From positions 47,358 to 111,357 of the forward strand of contig CAYTGI010000001.1 of assembly GCA_964437465.1 (NCBI GenBank): a DNA stretch of 64,000 nucleotides, given 5' to 3'. Below are positions 25,700 through 34,553 of the stretch, in pieces. Below the pieces are notes generated by a model that saw nothing but the letters and a program-made list of their open reading frames with translations, was not told the origin of the DNA and made no database searches. A program made the translations under genes and the position numbers. The DNA comes from JAGQLF01 sp964437465 (GTDB lineage Bacteria > Patescibacteriota > Dojkabacteria > J137). Position 1 is the stretch's first letter; every line of letters begins with the position of its first letter.

Positions 25700-26662
25700 A
25701 TGGCTGAGGTATTAGTTTTGATAATTGGATTAGCTGCAGTGATTATGTCATCTGAGTATTTAGTTACTGGCGCTTCTTCAATTGCGAAAAAATTTAATGT
25801 AAGTGATTTGGTAATTGGTTTAACAATTGTTGCTTTCGGTACATCATTTCCAGAGATGGTAGTTAGTGTTTTATCAGGTTTCCAAGGTAATGGAGAAATA
25901 GCTATTGGAAATGTTATCGGAAGTAATATCAGTAACATATTGTTGATACTTGGAGTTACCTCAATTGTTGCATCACTTAGAGTAACTAGTAATACAGTTT
26001 GGAAGGAGATACCATTTAGCTTCCTAGGTGTTTTAGTATTTGTTGTTTTAGCTGGAGATACATCTATTGATGGATTAAGACAGACAATTATTAGTAGGTC
26101 AGATGGAATAATACTATTAGCATTTTTTGCAATTTACTTATATTACACATTTGCTGTTGCAAGGATTGGTGGGAATGAAAATGATAAAAAAGATGATTAT
26201 AAACAGTTAACTAATAGTACATCATTAATTTACGTCTTGGGGGGGATTTTTGGGTTGATGATTGGAGGTCAAGTCAGTGTTAACGCTGCTGAAAGTTTAG
26301 CTCAATCATTTGGACTGAGTGATGCTGTTATTGGTATTACTGTCATAGCTATTGGGACATCTCTTCCAGAGCTAGTTACAAGTGTACAAGCAGCTAGAAA
26401 AGGAAAAGATGATCTTGCTGTTGGGAATATAGTAGGTTCAAATATATTTAATATTTTTTGGATTTTAGGAGTAAGCAGTTTTATTAATCCAATAATCATT
26501 ACAGAGGATTTAACTGTTGATATTATTGTTCTTGTTCTTGCTAGTCTAGCTATGTTTATCTCCCTATTTACACTAAGACGTCATACAATTGATAAGAGAG
26601 AAGGAATAGTAATGCTTCTGATTTATTTAGGCTACATGATATTTAATCTTATGAGGATTTAA
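25700..26662 (+). CDS. Na+/Ca2+ exchanger family membrane protein (CaCA, YrbG-like)
   Basis: The start is ATG at 25700 (MAEVLVLIIGLAAVIMSSEY, 320 residues). A longer frame from 25628 overlaps galU and lacks support. Two inverted alpha repeats are clear: FGTSFPEMVVSVLSG with GNVIGSNISNILLILG, and IGTSLPELVTSVQAARKG with GNIVGSNIFNIFWILG. About ten membrane helices. The acidic residues in both repeats that bind cations are kept. It exports calcium or a similar cation against sodium or protons. Confidence 0.92.
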   Translation: MAEVLVLIIGLAAVIMSSEYLVTGASSIAKKFNVSDLVIGLTIVAFGTSFPEMVVSVLSGFQGNGEIAIGNVIGSNISNILLILGVTSIVASLRVTSNTVWKEIPFSFLGVLVFVVLAGDTSIDGLRQTIISRSDGIILLAFFAIYLYYTFAVARIGGNENDKKDDYKQLTNSTSLIYVLGGIFGLMIGGQVSVNAAESLAQSFGLSDAVIGITVIAIGTSLPELVTSVQAARKGKDDLAVGNIVGSNIFNIFWILGVSSFINPIIITEDLTVDIIVLVLASLAMFISLFTLRRHTIDKREGIVMLLIYLGYMIFNLMRI

Positions 26663-26770
26663 GTTTTACATATATACAAGGATTTTCGAGTATTGGATAT
26701 TGTCGCCAAAGATTGACGGTAGATTGGACTAGGTGTAGAATTATCTGTATTATTTTTTATATTTTTCTGT

Positions 26771-27343
26771 ATGTTCAGAAAAGTAACATTAGTAGCTTTA
26801 GCTGCAATAATTTTCTTTGGATCTACTGCTTTTACTGCTACTCAAAAATCTGAGGCTACAGTAGCTTGGGCCGATTATATGTGTTTTTCTAAATTAGAAA
26901 AACATGATCTTTCAAATGAGCTTAAAAATAGTCTTTTTATCTATACAGTTAATAGCTCTACATATAGTAAAATTTCAGGAACAAGAGAGTTTAATAAGAT
27001 AACAGAGTGTGTAAAACTAAACAAAAAACAAGTATCTGATCAAATTGCAGTAAATTATGGAGTTCTATACGAATTTGACGTAAATTCAATATCTTCATTA
27101 GATATGATTATTACAAACTTGAAATATGATATATCTAACTCACCTTGGGGAAGGAAGACAACTCCAACAGAATTAATAATAGCAGCGCATAATCAAAACT
27201 TATACTCAGTTGCTACTATTCAATATAAAGTAGTTGGTTCTAGATTTGTACCATTACAAGATTTAGGACACCCTGGTAATGGAGAGTATGGACCAAGATT
27301 CTTTGAGCAAAGAGAGCTCAACAGATGGATTAATAGATTTTAG
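26771..27343 (+). CDS. Secreted hypothetical protein
   Basis: 190 residues with a classical signal peptide (MFRKVTLVALAAIIFFGSTAF, cut probably after TATQKSEA). The mature part has two cysteines (YMCFSKL and TECVKL) that may pair, and ends with PGNGEYGPRFFEQRELNRWI. The function is unknown. It stands alone between the exchanger and uvrA, with a GCTAGC hairpin downstream. Confidence 0.72.
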   Translation: MFRKVTLVALAAIIFFGSTAFTATQKSEATVAWADYMCFSKLEKHDLSNELKNSLFIYTVNSSTYSKISGTREFNKITECVKLNKKQVSDQIAVNYGVLYEFDVNSISSLDMIITNLKYDISNSPWGRKTTPTELIIAAHNQNLYSVATIQYKVVGSRFVPLQDLGHPGNGEYGPRFFEQRELNRWINRF

Positions 27344-27371
27344 TAATTTTTACTCCATATATTATTATAGA

Positions 27372-27387
27372 GCTAGCTTAGGCTAGC
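27372..27387 (+). terminator. Short hairpin GCTAGC-TTAG-GCTAGC
   Basis: Six-pair perfect stem 28 bases after the secreted protein gene, followed by CCTATTT. The T-run is weak, so termination is only possible. Confidence 0.4.
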
Positions 27388-27461
27388 CCTATTTGATTAA
27401 GTGTCAGTAGCATGATGATTTGTTAATATGCGTGCTTTTATTTGAGTTTTATAAATAATGT

Positions 27462-27467
27462 TATAAT
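27462..27467 (+). promoter_or_regulatory. -10 element of the uvrA promoter
   Basis: TATAAT 20 bases before the uvrA start; a TTGAGT upstream is at only 14-15 bases, so the -35 is weak. No SOS-type operator was seen here. Confidence 0.5.
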
Positions 27468-27487
27468 AAAAGGTTTATCCCCAAAAA

Positions 27488-30400
27488 ATGAGTGAACAAA
27501 TAAAAGTTAGAGGTGCAAGAACTCACAATCTTAAAAATATTGATGTTGATATACCCAAAGATAAACTTACTGTTATTACTGGTTTATCTGGTTCTGGAAA
27601 GTCTTCATTAGCTTTCGATACAATTTACGCTGAAGGACAAAGACGATACGTTGAGTCTCTGTCTTCATATGCACGTCAGTTTTTAGGGTTAATGGATAAA
27701 CCTGATGTTGACTTAATAGAAGGATTGCAGCCCGCAATTTCGATTGATCAAAAATCTACAGGTCATAATCCAAGATCTACAGTAGGAACTGTTACTGAGA
27801 TCTATGATTATTTAAGACTTCTATTCGCAAGAACTGGGCATCCAAGAAGTCCTATAAGTGGAAGAAGATTGGAAAGGCAAACTGTTCAACAGATAGTAGA
27901 TAGAGTTATTGATTTATATAAAAATGCAGGTGGGGAAGTTAAGCTACAAATAATTTCACCAATAATTAAGAATAGAAAAGGAACTTATGAAGAGTTATTT
28001 AATAGGTTTCAAGCACAAGGTTTTGTAAGAGTAAGAGTTGATGGTCAGGTATTTAATCTAGATGAAGAAATCAAACTAGACAGATACGTAAAACACAATA
28101 TCGATTTAGTTGTTGATAGATTGGTTATAAAAGAAAATTCAGGAGATGATGAAGCATTTATGAAAAGACTGACTGACTCTATAGAGCTATCCTTAAATAA
28201 CGGCGATGGTGAAGTGCTTGTTAATTTAGTGGATGAGAGTGTAATTTCAAAGATTATGGATTATAAAGTTAACGCAAATAATGATATTTTCTTCTCAGAA
28301 AAACTAGTTGATCCAGAAACAGGTGAATCTTTTCCAGAGGTTGAGCCTCATTCTTTTTCTTTTAATTCTCCTCATGGTGCATGCCCAACTTGTAATGGGT
28401 TAGGAACTATTAAAGAAATCGATGAATCTCTTATCTATAATCCAAGATTGACGGTCATGGAAGGAGGAATATATCCATGGACTAGGGTTATTGAAAATGA
28501 AAACTCTTTTACATTAAATAAGCTACAAGCTGTAGCTGAGGCAGAAGGAATTGACCTTAGAAAACCAATAGGAGAACTCACAGAAGATCATAGAAATATG
28601 ATTTTATTCGGTACTGGTAATAAAAAATATAAAGGAACTTACACAAATGCTTCAGGAGAGAAGTTTGAATGGAATAATAAATTCGAAGGAGTAATTCCAA
28701 ATTTACTTAGAAGATACGAAGATACAGATTCTGAATATATAAGAAAAGAGATAGAGCAGTACATGGTAGAAAAAGACTGCCCTACATGTAGGGGGTATAG
28801 ATTAAAGAATGAATCCCTAGCAGTAACAATTAGAGGTAACAACATAGTTGATGTTACTAACTTAAGTATAAAAGAAGCACATGATTGGATCTCTTTAATT
28901 TCCGAACAGGGTGAAATAAAAGATTATAAAAGCATGTTAAATGAGCATTTTGACTTTGAAGAAATTGATCCTAATGAAGATCTACTTAGTGAACAGGAAA
29001 GAGAGATCGGAAAACAGATCTTTAAAGAGATTCAAGTAAGACTTAACTTTCTTTTAGCAGTTGGGCTTGAATATTTAACACTAAGCCGTACAGCTAGAAC
29101 TCTTTCTGGAGGAGAAGCTCAAAGAATAAGATTAGCCTCGCAAATCGGTACAGGTTTAACTGGAGTTTTATACGTTCTAGATGAGCCATCAATTGGACTT
29201 CACCAACGAGATAACGAAAAACTTATTAAGACTTTAGAAAATCTAAGAGATATTGGAAATACTGTGGTTGTCGTAGAGCATGATGAAGATACAATAAGAC
29301 ATTCAGATCATGTTATTGATATAGGTCCTAAGGCTGGAGAGCACGGTGGAAAAATCATTTTTACTGGTAAAGCCGAAGACATATTAAATTCGGACGAATC
29401 CATAACAGGTCAATATCTTTCAGGAAAGAAGAAGATAGATAAAAAAGAAATTTACGAAGAGGTAAAAAAACTTGATTCTTTAGGAGAGATAAAAAATGTT
29501 AAGCCAAATAAAAATATCCTTAGGTTTACAAACTTAAAACACAATAATCTAAAAGGATTTGATCTTGAACTACCATTAGGGAAAATGATCTGTGTAACGG
29601 GAGTTTCTGGAAGTGGTAAATCCTCGACAATTAATGAGATCGTGTATCCAGTACTTTCAAAACACATATACAACTCAAAGAAAACCCCAGGAGAATACGG
29701 TTCAGTAATGGGATTAGAACATATTGATAAAGTTATTGATATTGATCAGTCTCCAATTGGAAAAACTCCAAGATCTAATCCAGCTACTTATACAGGAGTC
29801 TTTACTCAAATTAGAGAGATTTTTGCAGGAACTAAAGAATCAAAAGCAAGAGGGTATAAGCCAGGTAGATTTAGCTTTAACGTTAAAGGGGGAAGGTGTG
29901 AAAAATGTCAGGGAGCTGGAGTAATTCAGATCTCAATGCAATTTTTACCTGATGTTTATGTAACTTGCGATGAATGTAAAGGTAAAAGATATAATAGAGA
30001 GACTCTACAAATAGATTACAAAGGTAAGAACATCTCAGATGTATTAGATATGACAATTGAAGAAGCTGTAGTCTTTTTTGAGAATATAACTTCAATAAAA
30101 AATAAGCTACAAACTCTTATGGATGTAGGTCTTGGGTATATTCGATTAGGTCAAGCAGCTACAACTCTTTCAGGAGGAGAATCTCAGAGAGTTAAGTTAG
30201 CTTCTGAACTTGCTAAAAGATCAACCGGTAAAACAATGTTTATTTTAGACGAGCCAACAACAGGGCTGCATTTCGAAGACGTAAGAAAACTTTTAGTTGT
30301 CCTTCATGGATTAGTTCTTAAAGGCAATACTGTCGTTGTAATCGAACATAATCTTGATGTAATCAAAACAGCGGATCATATTATCGACTTAGGCCCAGAG

Positions 30401-30511
30401 GGAGGAGAAAAGGGAGGAACAATTGTTGCGATGGGAACTCCTGAGGAAGTTATGGAGACTGAAGGGAGTTATACGGGGGAATGGCTTAGAAAACTAAATC
30501 CCAAATCCTAA
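27488..30511 (+). CDS. uvrA: Excinuclease ABC subunit A
   Basis: 1007 residues, somewhat longer than E. coli UvrA (940). There are two ABC modules: Walker A GLSGSGKSSLAF near residue 32 and GVSGSGKSSTIN near 700; signatures TLSGGEAQRIRLASQ and TLSGGESQRVKLASE; Walker B VLYVLDEPSIGLHQRD and MFILDEPTTGLHFED. Zinc-binding cysteine pairs occur at CPTCNGLG, CPTCRGYR and CEKCQGAG/CDECKGKR. It recognises bulky lesions and loads UvrB. The C-terminal end runs into a degenerate AAATCC repeat. It lies close to mfd, the transcription-coupling factor of the same pathway. Confidence 0.97.
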   Translation: MSEQIKVRGARTHNLKNIDVDIPKDKLTVITGLSGSGKSSLAFDTIYAEGQRRYVESLSSYARQFLGLMDKPDVDLIEGLQPAISIDQKSTGHNPRSTVGTVTEIYDYLRLLFARTGHPRSPISGRRLERQTVQQIVDRVIDLYKNAGGEVKLQIISPIIKNRKGTYEELFNRFQAQGFVRVRVDGQVFNLDEEIKLDRYVKHNIDLVVDRLVIKENSGDDEAFMKRLTDSIELSLNNGDGEVLVNLVDESVISKIMDYKVNANNDIFFSEKLVDPETGESFPEVEPHSFSFNSPHGACPTCNGLGTIKEIDESLIYNPRLTVMEGGIYPWTRVIENENSFTLNKLQAVAEAEGIDLRKPIGELTEDHRNMILFGTGNKKYKGTYTNASGEKFEWNNKFEGVIPNLLRRYEDTDSEYIRKEIEQYMVEKDCPTCRGYRLKNESLAVTIRGNNIVDVTNLSIKEAHDWISLISEQGEIKDYKSMLNEHFDFEEIDPNEDLLSEQEREIGKQIFKEIQVRLNFLLAVGLEYLTLSRTARTLSGGEAQRIRLASQIGTGLTGVLYVLDEPSIGLHQRDNEKLIKTLENLRDIGNTVVVVEHDEDTIRHSDHVIDIGPKAGEHGGKIIFTGKAEDILNSDESITGQYLSGKKKIDKKEIYEEVKKLDSLGEIKNVKPNKNILRFTNLKHNNLKGFDLELPLGKMICVTGVSGSGKSSTINEIVYPVLSKHIYNSKKTPGEYGSVMGLEHIDKVIDIDQSPIGKTPRSNPATYTGVFTQIREIFAGTKESKARGYKPGRFSFNVKGGRCEKCQGAGVIQISMQFLPDVYVTCDECKGKRYNRETLQIDYKGKNISDVLDMTIEEAVVFFENITSIKNKLQTLMDVGLGYIRLGQAATTLSGGESQRVKLASELAKRSTGKTMFILDEPTTGLHFEDVRKLLVVLHGLVLKGNTVVVIEHNLDVIKTADHIIDLGPEGGEKGGTIVAMGTPEEVMETEGSYTGEWLRKLNPKS

Positions 30512-30560
30512 ATGTTCAAATTCTAAAATAATTAAGAATTAAGGATTACGAATTAATAAT
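30494..30560. repeat. Degenerate AT-rich microrepeat tract
   Basis: AAATCCCAAATCCTAAATG units merge into AATTAAGAATTAAGGATTACG-type units. The tract begins inside the last uvrA codons and fills the intergenic space, so it may have shaped the uvrA C-terminus. Confidence 0.5.
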
Positions 30561-30561
30561 G

Positions 30562-30586
30562 TCATGGTGAGGCTCTCGAACCATGA
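30562..30586. repeat. Palindromic element TCATGGT...ACCATGA
   Basis: Seven-pair perfect stem around an 11-base loop (GAGGCTCTCGA) between uvrA and the HEPN-like gene. It resembles the small dispersed palindromes seen in many bacterial genomes. It lacks a T-run, so it is not a standard terminator. Confidence 0.55.
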
Positions 30587-30622
30587 ACGTAAGTCTTAAT
30601 TTCTAGATGTTGAAATTGTATA

Positions 30623-31369
30623 ATGAAATCTGAATTTAATGAGCTTAAAAAAGCAGCTAAGAATACCTTGATTACTTTCTTAGATAATAATAAAAAGATA
30701 CTATTGTCTATACCTGAGCACAGAACAACTATACTAAGCAGTCTAGATATGCTCGATTATCTTTTTAATTTGGAGTTTCAAGAAATGGAGTGCTATTCAA
30801 GTGAATTAAGGAATGGTGAAAATGATAGGTTAATTCCAGGATTTATGGTTAGAATAAGTTTTTTATGTAATTTCTTAGTAATGATGAATAGCACCTTAGA
30901 AAAACAATACAAAAGAACTTCTGACTTTCTTCAAAAAGAGTTTAATTTTAAACACAAAATACCAAAAGAGTTGCAAATTGATCGTAGATGGAAAGAAATA
31001 TCAAAATTTAAAATATGGAGAGATAAGGTATTTGCACATACAAGTTATTCAAATCCTAAATCTCCAAATTATGAAAAGGATTCATTAGATAAAACCGATA
31101 ATTTCACATTACAGATGAATTCTGTCTTTCTAGGTTTTGGAAATAGCTTAAGGTATGGAGAAAACTCTTTTTTTATACCAGGAGCAGTTATTTCATATCC
31201 AGAACTGCAGGAAACTATTGATGACCTTCCTGAAATTAATGTTTTTGATAGTTATGAAGAAATACTTTATCACATGAAGTGTTGGGTTGATTTAAATAAA
31301 GATTTAATTGATAAATTCAGCAAAAGAAAAGATAAATTAAATTCAAAAAACTTCAGTGAGGTTGTATGA
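30623..31369 (+). CDS. HEPN-like hypothetical protein coupled to mfd
   Basis: 248 residues, helical, soluble. The segment FKIWRDKVFAHTSYSN contains an R-x5-H pattern (RDKVFAH) like the catalytic motif of HEPN-type ribonucleases (AbiU2 and related families), placed after a long helical region as is usual for that fold. The N-terminal half (SSLDMLDYLFNLEFQE) is also helical. No second domain. Its stop overlaps the mfd start (GTATGACC), indicating one operon. Catalytic activity is inferred from one motif only. Confidence 0.6.
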   Translation: MKSEFNELKKAAKNTLITFLDNNKKILLSIPEHRTTILSSLDMLDYLFNLEFQEMECYSSELRNGENDRLIPGFMVRISFLCNFLVMMNSTLEKQYKRTSDFLQKEFNFKHKIPKELQIDRRWKEISKFKIWRDKVFAHTSYSNPKSPNYEKDSLDKTDNFTLQMNSVFLGFGNSLRYGENSFFIPGAVISYPELQETIDDLPEINVFDSYEEILYHMKCWVDLNKDLIDKFSKRKDKLNSKNFSEVV

Positions 31370-33936
31370 CCATCAGGAGAAATTACAAAGTTAAAAAAGT
31401 GAAAATAATTAAAACCCTTAGACATCTTCATCCGTTATTCTTACCTGAGAAAACAACTATTTATTCAGGCTTTTTTTCATACGAGATTTTTGAGTGTATT
31501 AACTCCGCTGAACTAATTAAAAGTTCAAACATAAACTATTCTGATTTTATTTATAAAATTAATAATCTTAAGAGCGAGAAGAACAAAGAGATTATGGATG
31601 AGTATAAAGCTTTTCCGAATCTTGAATTTAGAAAGGTAGATTCGGTTAGCTCTGTTTTAGATTTTTCTATTCGAGGAGATATTTTAGATATCTGGCTTCC
31701 TGGTTACGACTTTCCTGTTCGAATTGAGTTTTTTGGAGATGAGGTAGAGGCAATGAATCTTTATGATCATTACACTAATAGAAAAGTTAAAGAAATTGAT
31801 TTTTTAGTTTTATGTAATTTTCTACCAGCCGATAAGGGGGAACTAGAAAGTATTAAGATCAAGCTTAAAGATGATTCATTAGAAAAGATTATTTTTACAG
31901 ATAAAAGTTTAGGTAGAGATGCTGAAAACTTTCTGAGGTTGGATCAGATTATCGAAACTGATTTAGTCTTTCCACCCTTATTCTTTTCTAATACAAAAGT
32001 AGCTGAAGTAGAGATTAATAATTTAAAAGAACAAGGCTTTAATGTTTTGATTAAATCTAAAGCAGAAAAGAATTTAGAAGACATCAATTTCAAGTTTAGT
32101 GAAAGTGAATTTAATATTTCTAAAAAAGATCTAGAAAAGCTTCCAGCTGGTTTCATTAGTAATACCAATAAAGTAGCATTATTTACAGAACGAGAACTAT
32201 CAGGAGTTATTGATTTAAAAAGATCTGATTCTGGAATTACCTCTAAAACTCTTCAAAAAATACTAAGGCAGTTTGAAGGAGAAGTTTCTATTGGGGATTT
32301 TGTTGTTCATGAAGATTATGGAATAGCGATCTATGCTGGATTAGAACAGCAAGTTGTAGAAGAAGTTCCTATGGATTATCTTCTATTGAAATTTGAAGAT
32401 GAGGATGAGCTTTACGTTCCGATAGACCAAGTTAATAAAATAACAAAATATTTAGGAAATGAAGGTTCAACTCCTAAGCTTACAAAGCTTGGAAAGAAAA
32501 CATGGAAAGAGACAAAAGCTAAAGTTCGTAAAACCGCGATTATTACCGCTGAGAATTTAATTAAACATTATGCAAAGAGAGAAACTTCTAAAGCATTTAA
32601 AGTAAAAGAGATTGATTCAAATGATTATAAAAAGTTTGTTGATAAGTTTGAGTACGAAGAAACTCCAGACCAGACTAGATCTATTAACGAAGTAATTCAT
32701 GATCTAGAGTCTGTTACTCCAATGAATCGATTACTTGTTGGAGATGTAGGATTTGGAAAGACTGAAGTAATATTGAGGGCAGCTTTTAAGCTAGTTGAAG
32801 AAGGTAAACAAGTTGCTGTTTTAGCTCCAACAACAATATTAGCCTCTCAACATTTCGATGTCTTTACAGAGCGATTTAAGGAGTTTGGTATTTCTATTGA
32901 ACTACTTTCTAGATTTAATACAACTAAAGAAAATAGAGTCATTGTAGACAAAATAAACGAAGGTAATGTTGATATAGTAATCGGAACCCATAGACTTTTA
33001 AGTACCGATGTGAAATTTAAAAATCTTGGCTTACTAGTTGTAGATGAAGAACAGAAGTTCGGAGTAAAACAAAAGGAAAAGATTAAACAGATTAATTATG
33101 GAGTTCATGTTTTATCAGTAAGCGCTACGCCAATTCCAAGAAGTTTAAGTCTAGCTCTTTCTTCAATACAAGATATTTCTATAATCTCAACCCCACCAGA
33201 AGGGAGAAAAGGAGTCGAAACTGAGATAATTTTTGAAAACTGGCAGAAAGTGACAGAAGCTATTCAATCTGAAGTTTCTAGAGGAGGTCAGGTTTATTTT
33301 ATTCATAACAGAGTAAATAGTATTCAGGGAATTGTTTCAAGACTTAAAAACCTACTCCCTGAAATTTCAATAGAGTTTACTCATGGACAGATGCGACCTG
33401 ATTCTCTAGATAGGATCTTTACTGATTTTTATTATAAAAAGTTTGACGTATTAGTTTCAACTACGATTATAGAAAACGGTTTAGATCTTCCTAATGTAAA
33501 TACTGTAATTATTCACGATTCTCACAAATTCGGTTTATCTCAACTTTACCAGATGAGAGGTAGGGTAGGTAGGTCTGAGAAACAAGCTTACTGTTACCTA
33601 ATGGCTCCAAAACCTAGTAAAGAGATAATTGAAAGCATTGATTCAGATAATCAGGAAGCACTAAAATCGTTACTTAGTGCAAATTCTAAAAAACAAGCAA
33701 CTCAAAAGCTATATATGCAGAGGCTTCAATCTCTTGTAGATAATCAAGACTTAGGCGCAGGATTTAGAATTGCTTCTAAAGATCTAGAAATTCGAGGTGC
33801 TGGAAATATTTTAGGTGAGAAGCAAAGCGGACATATTAACGGTGTTGGTTACGCTCTCTATATTGAAATGTTGGCAGACGCAATTGAGAAAATTAAGAAT
33901 CAAAGTGAGATAGAGGAAAAGACTATGATTCTGTAA
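31366..33936 (+). CDS. mfd: Transcription-repair coupling factor Mfd, reduced form
   Basis: 856 residues against about 1150 in E. coli. A short remnant of the UvrB-like region is present (DFSIRGDILDIWLPG, then RIEFFGDEVEAM). The RNA polymerase-interacting domain is SIGDFVVHEDYGIAIYAGLE. The translocase has GDVGFGKTEV (about residue 460), LLVVDEEQKFG, SVSATPIPRSL, VSTTIIENGLDLP and QMRGRVGRS. It ends soon after ILGEKQSGHINGVGYALYIE, so the C-terminal autoinhibitory domain D7 is missing. It displaces stalled polymerase and recruits UvrA. Translationally coupled to the HEPN-like gene. Confidence 0.94.
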   Translation: MTIRRNYKVKKVKIIKTLRHLHPLFLPEKTTIYSGFFSYEIFECINSAELIKSSNINYSDFIYKINNLKSEKNKEIMDEYKAFPNLEFRKVDSVSSVLDFSIRGDILDIWLPGYDFPVRIEFFGDEVEAMNLYDHYTNRKVKEIDFLVLCNFLPADKGELESIKIKLKDDSLEKIIFTDKSLGRDAENFLRLDQIIETDLVFPPLFFSNTKVAEVEINNLKEQGFNVLIKSKAEKNLEDINFKFSESEFNISKKDLEKLPAGFISNTNKVALFTERELSGVIDLKRSDSGITSKTLQKILRQFEGEVSIGDFVVHEDYGIAIYAGLEQQVVEEVPMDYLLLKFEDEDELYVPIDQVNKITKYLGNEGSTPKLTKLGKKTWKETKAKVRKTAIITAENLIKHYAKRETSKAFKVKEIDSNDYKKFVDKFEYEETPDQTRSINEVIHDLESVTPMNRLLVGDVGFGKTEVILRAAFKLVEEGKQVAVLAPTTILASQHFDVFTERFKEFGISIELLSRFNTTKENRVIVDKINEGNVDIVIGTHRLLSTDVKFKNLGLLVVDEEQKFGVKQKEKIKQINYGVHVLSVSATPIPRSLSLALSSIQDISIISTPPEGRKGVETEIIFENWQKVTEAIQSEVSRGGQVYFIHNRVNSIQGIVSRLKNLLPEISIEFTHGQMRPDSLDRIFTDFYYKKFDVLVSTTIIENGLDLPNVNTVIIHDSHKFGLSQLYQMRGRVGRSEKQAYCYLMAPKPSKEIIESIDSDNQEALKSLLSANSKKQATQKLYMQRLQSLVDNQDLGAGFRIASKDLEIRGAGNILGEKQSGHINGVGYALYIEMLADAIEKIKNQSEIEEKTMIL

Positions 33937-34353
33937 CTATTGTTCTGCTAAATTTTGTTCAGAAATAATACTGTTTCTAAAATCATCTAAAGACTCAAAT
34001 CCATCCAGATCGTCATCTGGATCTTCTGATCTTAGGGTATAAACCCTTTTTACAAGTTTATTAACACCATTTAGAATTTTTCCCTCAAAAAATGCCTTTT
34101 CTTTTGTATCATAGACAAATTCTCCATTCTCAGCTCTTTTGAGATTTCCGATGTGAGGAAGAATCCATTTTCTAAATAAATCTTTAGCCTGTGCTCTAAT
34201 ATTACCTATGTCCTGACTAGAAATATTACCATCCGAATTTAAGCTAGCTATGTAGTCAACCAACCCTCACAGCCGTAAAGAACTATTTTTTAAATCTAAA
34301 TTGAACTCTCTGGCATTCGCAGGAATATTTCTAAAAAAATACTCATTACTCAT
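33937..34353 (-). CDS. Hypothetical protein with an in-frame TGA
   Basis: ATG at 34351-34353 encodes MSNEYFFRNIPANAREFNLD, and the frame runs to TAG at 33937-33939 except for one TGA at 34267-34269. The part after the TGA (from a TTG at 34263, 108 residues) is the longest uninterrupted frame and reads DYIASLNSDGNISSQDIGNI, DLFRKWILPHIGNLKRAENG, then an acidic tail. The upstream 28 codons look genuinely coding. The lesion is a nonsense mutation, an error, or a separate short start. Function is unknown. Confidence 0.55.
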
Positions 34354-34553
34354 TCTGTCATCATTAATTGGCGAATTATACACTACGCACACGAAATTAC
34401 AACTCTTTTGATAAAAACTGCAACTAGGATTGTAACTTTATATCCTTAGAACTTATCAACATTCCAACTTTACAACCTTGGAACATTTCAACCTTCCTTA
34501 TTGGTGGTAGGGCTGTTTGTACGCTATAATTTCAAGTTTATTGTAATTAAATT
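34354..34553 (+). promoter_or_regulatory. Intergenic region with the ychF promoter
   Basis: The pair TTGGTG (34501-34506) and TATAAT (34525-34530), 18 bases apart, lies 24 bases before the ychF start. The preceding 120 bases hold a degenerate run of short CAAC/GGAAC-type motifs (ACAACTC, GCAACTA, TCCAACT, ACAACCTTGGAAC) that codes for nothing. Confidence 0.5.

Noticed and set aside
4741..34269. In-frame TGA codons (4741, 34267) read as a sense codon (code 25, glycine).
   Set aside because: Many genes end in TGA with tight start overlaps (pilC, the minor pilins, the HEPN-like gene before mfd). TGA is therefore a normal stop and the two cases are local lesions.
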